5,773 nt of DNA, taken from Bacteroidota bacterium (lineage in GTDB: Bacteria; Bacteroidota; Bacteroidia; Bacteroidales; VadinHA17). The position numbers were made by a program, and so were the translations under genes. Below the pieces are notes generated by a model, which made no database searches, was not told the origin of the DNA, and was given only the letters and a program-made list of their open reading frames with translations. This document shows, in pieces, positions 1-5,773 of the stretch. The stretch covers positions 1 through 5,773 of the forward strand of contig JAUWPX010000114.1 of the NCBI GenBank assembly GCA_030611395.1, given 5' to 3'. Within the stretch, counting starts at the first letter, position 1; each line of letters begins with the position of its first letter.

Positions 1-264
1 ATTGAACTGGATAATGGTGAATTTCAAAGTTCTACACAAGGGGATGAATTAAATTTCGGGTATATTCTTGGAACCGGAATAAGATTTGGAGTAGGAAGAG
101 GAACAGGGATCAGGTTAGCACTTGATTATTATCATAGTAAACCGGCACTTGTAACGAAAAACAACTATACAAATAATAATATTTCATATGATCTACCGGA
201 TGACCGGTTCGAAATATCAATAAACTCTTTGCATATAGCACTTGGGATTGCCTATAATTTTTAG
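1..264 (+). CDS. Outer-membrane beta-barrel protein, C-terminal fragment
   Basis: The reading frame is open from the first base to a TAG stop, giving the last 87 residues of a protein whose start lies outside the window. The fragment alternates polar and hydrophobic residues in short stretches (for example GYILGTGIRFGVGRG and LDYYHSKPAL) joined by Asn/Asp-rich turns, as in transmembrane beta-strands. It ends in LHIALGIAYNF, with aromatic or hydrophobic residues at alternate positions and a terminal Phe, the signature recognised by the BAM machinery. I infer a small outer-membrane barrel protein (porin or OmpW/OmpA-barrel-like family of Bacteroidota). The exact family, ligand and role cannot be judged from this fragment. 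No convincing intrinsic terminator follows the stop. Confidence 0.72.
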   Translation: MELDNGEFQSSTQGDELNFGYILGTGIRFGVGRGTGIRLALDYYHSKPALVTKNNYTNNNISYDLPDDRFEISINSLHIALGIAYNF

Positions 265-381
265 CAATTCCTGTAAAATCAGTCCACAGTAGGCAAAAAT
301 GCAAAGTATAGCGAAAACCTTCCATTTTGTCATGCATTATTTCTATTGCTTAAATAGTGGTTGCAAGAATGATATAAATCA

Positions 382-414
382 TTAGACAAATCATCTAAAA
401 AACCATTAATTTTG
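382..414 (+). promoter_or_regulatory. Candidate Bacteroidota promoter of the mutAB operon
   Basis: TAATTTTG at 407-414 matches the Bacteroidota -7 consensus TAnnTTTG exactly and ends 20 nt before the mutA ATG, which predicts a very short leader. The -33 box is weak: TTAG at 382-385 lies 21 bp upstream, against a TTTG consensus. The leader between box and start codon is A-rich with no Shine-Dalgarno sequence, as usual in this phylum. A dyad, TTAGA-caaatca-TCTAA at 382-398, overlaps the -33 region and could be an operator. The promoter call rests on the -7 box and its position. Confidence 0.5.
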
Positions 415-434
415 TATCGAATAAAAAAAATAAT

Positions 435-2312
435 ATGTCAGGAACAAAAGGCAATGATTTGTTTGAAGATTTTCCTGTAGTTTCAATAGAGGAATGGGAA
501 GAGAAAATTAAACAAGACCTGAAAGGGGTTAATTACGAAAAAAAACTTGTCTGGAAGTCTCCGGAGGATATTAGTGTAAGACCATATTATCGCTCTGAAC
601 ATCTTGAACAACTTGGTTACCTAAACTCTCATCCGGGAGAATTTCCTTATACAAGGGGATATGGTAAGTATGGAAACAAATGGGATATCCGTGAGGATAT
701 TCTTGTAAAGCAGCCTGAAGAAGCAAACCGCAAGGCACTTCGTGTTTTGGAAAAAGGAGCTACAGCGCTGGGATTTATTATAAAAAAGGGTGCTGTAAAA
801 ACTTCTGGTGATCTTGAAAAACTGCTGGATGGAATAGAATTGGAAAAAACAGGTATCAATTTCCTTTCCGGCACAGAAACTCCAAAACTTGTTTCCCTGT
901 TTGCGGAGATAGTTGAAAAGAGAAAAACTGAGGCCGGCAAAGTTACCGGTTCTGCAAATTTTGATCCTTTTGGGTATCTTACAAATAACGGAAAATACAT
1001 TACAAACAGGGAGCAGGATATTAATGATGCAGCCGGACTTATTGAAAATTACGGTAAAAGGTTCCATTCATTTCGGCTGATCGGTGTAAACGGGATAAGT
1101 TTTTGTAATGCAGGTGCCTCAGCAGTAATGGAACTGGCATTTAGTCTGGCTACAGGAAATGAATACCTTTCAGTATTAACCGGAATGGGACTGCCGGTTG
1201 ATCCGGTTGCTCAAAATATACAATTTAACCTGGGTTCGGGATCCAACTATTTTATGGAAATTGCCAAACTGAGGGCTGCAAGAATGTTGTGGGCCAGGAT
1301 AGTACAAGCCTGGGAGCCAAAATCGGAAGATAGTTTAAAAACTTTTATCCATTCTGAAACATCTGACTTTAATAAAACGATCTACGATCCATATGTGAAT
1401 ATGTTACGGACAACTACCGAGGCAATGGCTTCAGCGATCGGAGGTGCGAATTCGTTATATGTAAAACCGTTTGACCGGAATTTCAGGGATTCTTCTGATT
1501 TTTCAGAAAGAATAGCACGTAACACACAGATAATACTTAAAAATGAGGCGTATTTTGATAAGGTAACTGATCCGTCAGCCGGTTCATATTATATTGAATC
1601 ATTAACAGATTCACTTGTTTCGGAAACATGGAAACTATTTCAGCAAATAGAAAAAGACGGAGGATACATTGTAGCATTAGAGAACGGATTTATACAGGAA
1701 CAAATTGAGGAATTATGCAGGAAACGGTGCATGAATCTGGCTTTACGGAAAGAGGTGCTGGTTGGAACTAATCAGTATGTTAATACCCTGGAATCTGCAA
1801 TTGAAAACGTTACCGGGGAAAGCAGTGAGAGTATTATACCTGCGGATAACCTGGTAACCAAGCCCTTGAAAAAAATTCGTGTTGCTGAAGCATTCGAAGA
1901 ATTGCGAATGAACACCGGGAAATATAAAGGAAAAACTCCTGATGTGTTCCTTTTTACATACGGGAATAAGAAAATGAGAAAAGCCCGGGCTGTTTTTGCC
2001 ACAAATCTGTTTGCCATTGCCGGTTTTAATATTGTTGACAATATAGGTTTTGAAACAGTAGAAGAAGGATTAAATGCAGTAATGAAGAGAAATCCTGAAA
2101 TTGTTGTTTTATGCAGTTCGGATGAGGAATATCCCAAAATTGCAGACACAATCTATCAGAGTGTAAGTGATAAGACAATTCTGGTTATTGCAGGATATCC
2201 GAAAAAATCAATTGATAACCTGAAAGAAACCGGGTATAAATATTTTATACATATTAAAACGGATGTGCTGGATGTATTGAGAAGATTTCAGCACGAATTA
2301 AAAATTGTGTAA
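435..2312 (+). CDS. mutA: Methylmalonyl-CoA mutase small (beta) subunit
   Basis: This is the non-catalytic partner of MutB in the cytoplasmic heterodimeric mutase that interconverts succinyl-CoA and (R)-methylmalonyl-CoA. Its 625 residues fit the usual small-subunit length. The N-terminus (VVSIEEWEEKIKQDLKGVNY, residues 15-34) is typical of the family and supports the ATG chosen. A mutase-type TIM barrel spans roughly residues 35-460, with the family blocks NYFMEIAKLRAARMLWAR (271-288), SDFSERIARNTQ (354-365) and DPSAGSYYIESLTD (379-392). A Rossmann-like domain at about 503-622 corresponds to the B12 domain of MutB but is degenerate. At the place of the cobalt-ligating DxHxxG motif it has GNKKMRKAR (510-518), with no His, so it should not bind cobalamin. 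That is normal for this subunit. It stands 25 bp upstream of mutB and is evidently cotranscribed with it. No frameshift or truncation is seen. Confidence 0.96.
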   Translation: MSGTKGNDLFEDFPVVSIEEWEEKIKQDLKGVNYEKKLVWKSPEDISVRPYYRSEHLEQLGYLNSHPGEFPYTRGYGKYGNKWDIREDILVKQPEEANRKALRVLEKGATALGFIIKKGAVKTSGDLEKLLDGIELEKTGINFLSGTETPKLVSLFAEIVEKRKTEAGKVTGSANFDPFGYLTNNGKYITNREQDINDAAGLIENYGKRFHSFRLIGVNGISFCNAGASAVMELAFSLATGNEYLSVLTGMGLPVDPVAQNIQFNLGSGSNYFMEIAKLRAARMLWARIVQAWEPKSEDSLKTFIHSETSDFNKTIYDPYVNMLRTTTEAMASAIGGANSLYVKPFDRNFRDSSDFSERIARNTQIILKNEAYFDKVTDPSAGSYYIESLTDSLVSETWKLFQQIEKDGGYIVALENGFIQEQIEELCRKRCMNLALRKEVLVGTNQYVNTLESAIENVTGESSESIIPADNLVTKPLKKIRVAEAFEELRMNTGKYKGKTPDVFLFTYGNKKMRKARAVFATNLFAIAGFNIVDNIGFETVEEGLNAVMKRNPEIVVLCSSDEEYPKIADTIYQSVSDKTILVIAGYPKKSIDNLKETGYKYFIHIKTDVLDVLRRFQHELKIV

Positions 2313-2337
2313 TAAATCAGCGTATTAAATTGCAAAT

Positions 2338-4503
2338 ATGAAACGTATAAAACCGGATTTTTCAAAAATAGATTATAAAGAACCTGGAAAATCAACTATA
2401 AGTGATGAGGCCTGGGAGAAACAGAATAAAATATCATCAGATTGGCAGACAGCTGAAAAGATACCGGTTAAGTCTGTATTTACACGAAAAGATATAGATA
2501 AACTGGAACATCTTGATTTTGCCGCGGGATTACCACCTTTTCTCCGGGGTCCTTATTCTACAATGTATGTTATGCGTCCATGGACTATACGTCAGTATGC
2601 CGGCTTTTCAACTGCCGAAGAATCCAATGCATTTTACCGGCGGAATCTGGCTGCCGGTCAGAAAGGATTGTCCATAGCATTCGACCTGCCTACCCACCGG
2701 GGTTATGATTCTGATCATGAAAGAGTTGTCGGAGATGTAGGGAAGGCAGGAGTTGCTATTGACTCTGTGCTTGACATGAAGGTACTTTTCGACCAGATAC
2801 CACTGGATCAAATGTCTGTCTCCATGACAATGAACGGAGCGGTTTTACCTGTAATGGCATTTTATATAGTTGCTGCTTTGGAACAAGGGGTAAAGCTTGA
2901 ACAATTAACCGGAACAATTCAGAATGATGTACTCAAGGAGTTTATGGTTCGTAATACATATATATATCCCCCTGAAATGTCTATGCGGATTATTGCTGAT
3001 ATATTTGAATATTCTTCTAAAAATATGCCGCATTTTAATTCTATTAGTGTCTCGGGGTATCATATGCAGGAAGCGGGTGCTACGGCGGATATTGAACTGG
3101 CATACACACTGGCTGATGGTTTGGAATATTTAAGAACCGGTATTAAGACAGGCATGGATATTGACTCTTTTGCACCCCGTGTATCCTTTTTCTGGGGTAT
3201 TGGGATGAACCATTTTATGGAAATTGCCAAAATGCGTGCTGCTCGCATGTTATGGGCAAAAATTGTTAAACAATTCAATCCGAAGAATCCAAAATCGATG
3301 GCACTGAGAACCCATTGTCAGACCTCGGGCTGGAGTCTTACCGAGCAGGATCCGTTCAATAATGTTGCACGCACCTGTGTTGAAGCTATGGGAGCTGCCC
3401 TGGGGCATACCCAATCGTTGCATACAAATGCACTGGATGAAGCAATTGCCTTACCAACAGATTTTTCAGCGAGAATTGCCCGTAATACACAACTATTTAT
3501 ACAGGAAGAGACACGGATTACCCGAAGTGTTGATCCATGGGCAGGGTCATATTATGTTGAAAATCTTACAGATGAACTGGCGCAAAAAGCATGGAAGCTT
3601 ATTGAAGAGGTTGAAGAACTGGGAGGTATGACTAAAGCTATTGAAACGGGAATTCCTAAAATGCGTATTGAGGAGGCAGCAGCCAGGAAACAGGCAAGAA
3701 TTGATGCCGGGAAAGATGTTATTGTTGGTATTAATAAATACAGGCTTGATAAAGAAGATCCCATTGAAATTCTGGAAGTAGATAACGCTTCAGTAAGGAA
3801 ATCGCAGATTAACAGGCTCAGAGAACTTAAAGAAAACAGGGATGAGGCAGAAGTTATTAAAGTACTTGAAACAATAACCGCATCGTGTAATTCCGGTAAA
3901 GCCAATTTACTTGAATTATCGGTTGATGCAGCGAAAAAAAGAGCTACATTGGGAGAAATATCAATGGCTGTTGAAAAAGCTGCCGGGAGATATACAGCAG
4001 TAATACGTTCAATTTCAGGAATATATTCATCAGAATCAATGGAAGATAAAATGTACAAAAAAGCCAGAGCGCTTGCAGGAAAATTTGCTCAGCTCGAAGG
4101 CCGTCAACCCAGGGTAATGATTGCAAAGATGGGACAGGACGGACATGACCGTGGTGCAAAAGTAGTGTCAACAGGTTATGCTGATATCGGATTTGATGTG
4201 GATATTGGTCCTTTGTTCCAAACACCATATGAAGCAGCAAAACAAGCTGTTGAAAATGATGTTCATGTGCTTGGTATTTCAAGTTTGGCAGGAAGCCATA
4301 AAACACTCGTTCCCCAGGTAATGGATGAAATGAAAAAACTTGGACGTGAAGATATCCTGGTAGTAGTCGGGGGAGTAATTCCTTCACAGGATTATAAATA
4401 CCTCTATGATAAAGGTGTTGTCGGGATTTTTGGTCCGGGCACACCTGTTTCTGATGCTGCAGTGAAATTATTGGAGATACTTATTGATACAATTGAAGAA
4501 TAA
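2338..4503 (+). CDS. mutB: Methylmalonyl-CoA mutase large (alpha) subunit, B12-binding
   Basis: This is the catalytic subunit, which performs the adenosylcobalamin radical rearrangement between (R)-methylmalonyl-CoA and succinyl-CoA. Its 721 residues match the family length. After an N-terminal extension that contacts the partner subunit, the TIM barrel (about 45-515) holds the substrate residues known from the Propionibacterium enzyme: Y87 in RQYAGFST (Y89 there), Q195 in GTIQND (Q197), R205 in MVRNTYIYPP (R207), and Y241/H242 in SGYHMQEAGAT (Y243/H244). These favour methylmalonyl-CoA over isobutyryl- or ethylmalonyl-CoA. The C-terminal B12 domain (about 590-721) has KMGQDGHDRG, with K597, D601 and H603 (lower axial cobalt ligand), then SSL at 648-650 and GG at 678-679, a complete base-off/His-on site. 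The start lies 25 bp after the mutA stop, in an A/T-rich leader without a Shine-Dalgarno sequence. No separate promoter box is seen in that gap, so one mutAB transcript is inferred. Confidence 0.98.
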   Translation: MKRIKPDFSKIDYKEPGKSTISDEAWEKQNKISSDWQTAEKIPVKSVFTRKDIDKLEHLDFAAGLPPFLRGPYSTMYVMRPWTIRQYAGFSTAEESNAFYRRNLAAGQKGLSIAFDLPTHRGYDSDHERVVGDVGKAGVAIDSVLDMKVLFDQIPLDQMSVSMTMNGAVLPVMAFYIVAALEQGVKLEQLTGTIQNDVLKEFMVRNTYIYPPEMSMRIIADIFEYSSKNMPHFNSISVSGYHMQEAGATADIELAYTLADGLEYLRTGIKTGMDIDSFAPRVSFFWGIGMNHFMEIAKMRAARMLWAKIVKQFNPKNPKSMALRTHCQTSGWSLTEQDPFNNVARTCVEAMGAALGHTQSLHTNALDEAIALPTDFSARIARNTQLFIQEETRITRSVDPWAGSYYVENLTDELAQKAWKLIEEVEELGGMTKAIETGIPKMRIEEAAARKQARIDAGKDVIVGINKYRLDKEDPIEILEVDNASVRKSQINRLRELKENRDEAEVIKVLETITASCNSGKANLLELSVDAAKKRATLGEISMAVEKAAGRYTAVIRSISGIYSSESMEDKMYKKARALAGKFAQLEGRQPRVMIAKMGQDGHDRGAKVVSTGYADIGFDVDIGPLFQTPYEAAKQAVENDVHVLGISSLAGSHKTLVPQVMDEMKKLGREDILVVVGGVIPSQDYKYLYDKGVVGIFGPGTPVSDAAVKLLEILIDTIEE

Positions 4504-4522
4504 CATCTTTTTATTATCTTTG
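4493..4522 (+). promoter_or_regulatory. Candidate Bacteroidota promoter of the membrane-protein gene pair
   Basis: TATCTTTG at 4515-4522 is an exact TAnnTTTG -7 box. TTG at 4493-4495, within the last codons of mutB, is a partial -33 box 19 bp upstream, the usual spacing. The -7 box ends 22 nt before the next ATG, nearly the same geometry as at mutA (20 nt), and the leader is again A-rich. This suggests that the two downstream genes form their own transcription unit, although read-through from mutB is also possible because no strong terminator separates them. Confidence 0.55.
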
Positions 4523-4544
4523 GATTGTAACAAAAAAGAAAAAC

Positions 4545-5087
4545 ATGGAAGAACAAAAAACTTCAGCAGGACAGGGCCTGGGGGTTGCAGGTCTTGTTAT
4601 CGGTATTCTGGCAGCAATTCTGGCATTAATACCGTGTATCGGTTGGATAGCAATTATTCCCGGCGTGATAGCACTGGCTTTGACCCTGGTCGCTTTTTCA
4701 CAGGCAAACAAAGGTAATGGTAGTAAGGGTGTAATTATTGGCGCATTGGTTGTATCTATCATTGCAATAAGTATCGGAATTATTCAAATAATCTTCTTTG
4801 CCGCTGTGGCAACTGAGGGGGGGAGTATCAAGAATAAAATTGAAAAAGTAGCCAAAGAATTCGAAGATGAATTTGAAGGTGAGTATGGGAAAGATTTTGA
4901 AGAAGCAATGGAAGATGTAGGAAAGTCAATAGAGAAAATTGGTGATGATTTGGAAGAAACGATGGAGAAACTGGAAGAAGACGATGAGTTAAGCGATGAT
5001 GAAAAAGCTGCTAAAATGGGGAAGGCTGCAGGGAAAGCAATGAAAGAGTTTGTGAAAGAGTTGAAAGATACGACAGATACTAAATAG
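4545..5087 (+). CDS. DUF4190-like small membrane protein with acidic helical tail
   Basis: The protein has 180 residues in two unlike halves. Residues 11-89 are strongly hydrophobic, with Gly-spaced segments (GLGVAGLVIGILAAILALIP at 11-30, a second at about 33-52, a third at about 62-89) and a short polar loop, SQANKGNGSKG, at 52-62. This layout, with paired GxxxG-like helices, resembles DUF4190 and related small membrane domains of unknown function. Residues 91-180 form a soluble tail dense in charge (by hand count 31 Asp/Glu and 16 Lys in 90 residues), probably a long amphipathic helix or coiled coil. No signal peptide is needed, since the first segment would anchor the protein in the inner membrane. 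The ATG follows an A-rich leader. Only 5 bp separate its stop from the DUF2752 start, so the two are likely cotranscribed. The family name comes from pattern resemblance, and no molecular function is known to me. Confidence 0.75.
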   Translation: MEEQKTSAGQGLGVAGLVIGILAAILALIPCIGWIAIIPGVIALALTLVAFSQANKGNGSKGVIIGALVVSIIAISIGIIQIIFFAAVATEGGSIKNKIEKVAKEFEDEFEGEYGKDFEEAMEDVGKSIEKIGDDLEETMEKLEEDDELSDDEKAAKMGKAAGKAMKEFVKELKDTTDTK

Positions 5088-5092
5088 TATCA

Positions 5093-5509
5093 ATGAAAAA
5101 AATTCCCGGTTGGTTTGATACCTACCACAGGATAAATATGATCTTTACCGGAGTAATTGTAATGATGTTCATTTACTCCGGTTTTTTTTCTCCACAGAAG
5201 GACAACTATCCTGTCAAGTGTGTACATAAGGAGATTCTTGGAAAACCCTGTCCTTCATGCGGATTGTCACACAGCTTTTCTGAGATTGTAAGGGGGAATT
5301 TTGAGAAAGCACGAGAGTGGAATCCAAATGGTTTTCTTATTTTCTTTTTTTTCCTTATTCAACTATTTCTTAGGATCCTGGCTTCATTGGTATATGCCCG
5401 AAAGCTAATACCTGTTCGATGGATAATTGGTATTGATATTACTGTTTCAATATTATTATTTCTCTACTGTTTCAGGTACATTATTGTATTTCAATTTACT
5501 TACTCCTGA
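5093..5509 (+). CDS. DUF2752 family membrane protein
   Basis: The 138-residue protein carries the DUF2752 signature CPSCGLSHSF (53-62), followed by RGNFEKAREWNPNG (67-80): Cys53 and Cys56 in CPxCG, then the G-x-x-x-x-A and N-P-x-G elements. Many family members have Thr-Arg after CG-x; here it is Ser59-His60. An extra Cys43 precedes the motif. Hydrophobic segments at about 14-32, 80-99 and 109-133 predict three membrane spans. Family function is unknown, and the paired cysteines could bind a metal or undergo redox chemistry, which is speculation. It begins 5 bp after the DUF4190-like gene. A terminator-like hairpin falls within codons 19-33, in the first predicted span. The 5093 start is preferred because it retains that span and gives operon-like spacing; the ATGs at 5162 and 5165 would cut the span short. 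Its TGA stop touches the stop codon of the convergent gene. Confidence 0.88.
   Translation: MKKIPGWFDTYHRINMIFTGVIVMMFIYSGFFSPQKDNYPVKCVHKEILGKPCPSCGLSHSFSEIVRGNFEKAREWNPNGFLIFFFFLIQLFLRILASLVYARKLIPVRWIIGIDITVSILLFLYCFRYIIVFQFTYS
5147..5189 (+). terminator. Intrinsic-terminator-like hairpin inside the DUF2752 gene
   Basis: ACCGGAGTAA at 5147-5156 pairs perfectly with TTACTCCGGT at 5173-5182, a 10-bp stem with a 16-nt loop. A run of eight T (5182-5189, the first one in the stem) follows directly. This is the form of a rho-independent terminator on the plus strand; the minus strand has no comparable T run. It lies 60-102 nt downstream of the stop of the DUF4190-like gene but within the DUF2752 frame. 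It may therefore end a fraction of transcripts after the first gene, acting as partial terminator or attenuator. The loop is longer than usual, so efficiency is uncertain. Confidence 0.5.
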
Positions 5510-5773
5510 TCAGCTCTTTCCGAAATATTCTTCAAGAGTAAAAGTCTCTTTAGCCCGGTATCCCTTTTTGGTCTTTTCTATTGTACAGCATTCATTATAT
5601 GCGTCGTGCTCTAAGAACAGTATATAATCGTTTTCATAAGCTTCTTTTAGAAATTGCTCTTTTTCTTTAAGTGTTATAAGTGGCTGTACATCATAACTCA
5701 TATTCCAGGCAAGATTGATATGAGCGGTTGACGGGATCAGATCTGCCATATAGACTACGGTTTTACCCCGATA
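5510..5773 (-). CDS. Metallo-beta-lactamase-fold hydrolase, C-terminal fragment
   Basis: On the minus strand the frame is open from the window edge to a TGA at 5512-5510, giving the last 87 residues of a protein whose N-terminus lies to the right. The first Met codon (5749-5747) is internal, because in-frame sequence (YRGKTVVY) precedes it and belongs to the same conserved block. MADLIPSTAHINL contains the Asp (fragment residue 11) expected to bridge the metals in MBL motif 4. LFLEHDAYNECC contains the His (residue 56) expected as the last metal ligand. The first four-ligand HxHxDH motif would be upstream, outside the window. The tail (GYRAKETFTLEEYF) resembles a common Bacteroidota subfamily of cytoplasmic MBL-fold hydrolases without an assigned substrate. 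It is convergent with the DUF2752 gene, with no bases between the stop codons. Confidence 0.82.
   Translation of the reverse strand, partial: YRGKTVVYMADLIPSTAHINLAWNMSYDVQPLITLKEKEQFLKEAYENDYILFLEHDAYNECCTIEKTKKGYRAKETFTLEEYFGKS

Noticed and set aside
110..337. Minus-strand open frame opposite the beta-barrel fragment
   Set aside because: The plus strand has a strong barrel C-terminus with terminal Phe over 1-264. The minus frame has no recognisable motif and spans the intergenic region.
265..434. Possible cobalamin riboswitch upstream of the B12-dependent mutase genes
   Set aside because: No recognisable B12-box sequence or extended stem architecture is present, the region is only 170 bp, and the predicted leader downstream of the -7 box is about 15-20 nt, too short for a riboswitch.
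503..622. Loss of the cobalamin His motif counted from mutA start as a sign of gene decay (protein coordinates 503-622)
   Set aside because: Absence of DxHxxG in the small subunit is the normal family state, and the reading frame is otherwise intact.
621..1067. Minus-strand open frames of 148 and 117 residues within mutA, and similar ones at 1772-2149, 3060-3278, 3552-4058 and 3944-4444
   Set aside because: They lie wholly within well-conserved mutA or mutB coding sequence, have biased low-complexity composition and show no recognisable family motifs.
2313..2337. Possible separate promoter or regulatory site between mutA and mutB
   Set aside because: The 25-bp gap has only a near match (TAAATTG) to the -7 box and no hairpin, so cotranslation from one mRNA is the simpler reading.
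4484..4717. Plus-strand open frame overlapping the start of the DUF4190-like gene
   Set aside because: It runs across the mutB stop and the leader in another frame. Its product has no membrane or domain character, while the frame at 4545 gives a coherent membrane protein.
5534..5550. Small hairpin (AAGAG / CTCTT) near the convergent junction as a terminator
   Set aside because: The stem is only 5 A/T-rich-flanked pairs and is not followed by a T run on either strand.

Overview
The window reads as chromosomal DNA of a Bacteroidota bacterium, probably of the Bacteroidales/Marinilabiliales type. It is AT-rich, genes lack Shine-Dalgarno sequences and are preceded by A-rich leaders, two upstream regions carry perfect TAnnTTTG (-7) boxes of the Bacteroidota sigma factor, and the first gene ends like an outer-membrane beta-barrel (terminal Phe). 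The lineage is inferred from these traits and from protein resemblance, not from a marker gene.

Layout: (1) 1-264, the 3' end of a plus-strand outer-membrane beta-barrel protein. (2) 265-434, an intergenic region with a candidate promoter and a small dyad. (3) 435-4503, the two-gene operon for adenosylcobalamin-dependent methylmalonyl-CoA mutase: the small, non-B12-binding subunit mutA, then the catalytic large subunit mutB, 25 bp apart. (4) 4545-5509, two tightly spaced small membrane-protein genes (DUF4190-like, then DUF2752) with their own candidate promoter overlapping the 3' end of mutB. (5) 5510-5773, the 3' end of a minus-strand metallo-beta-lactamase-fold hydrolase whose stop codon directly abuts the DUF2752 stop codon.

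MutA and MutB form a heterodimer that interconverts (R)-methylmalonyl-CoA and succinyl-CoA, linking the TCA cycle to propionate metabolism. No epimerase, MeaB-type chaperone, decarboxylase subunits or cobalamin riboswitch lies inside the window. The membrane-protein pair has no established function. Its most unusual feature is a terminator-like hairpin with a T tract inside the start of the DUF2752 coding sequence, which may set the ratio of the two products.

Most of the window is ordinary core metabolism. I see no mobile element, CRISPR array, RNA gene or evident new multi-gene system. The least understood part is the DUF4190-like/DUF2752 pair and its internal hairpin.
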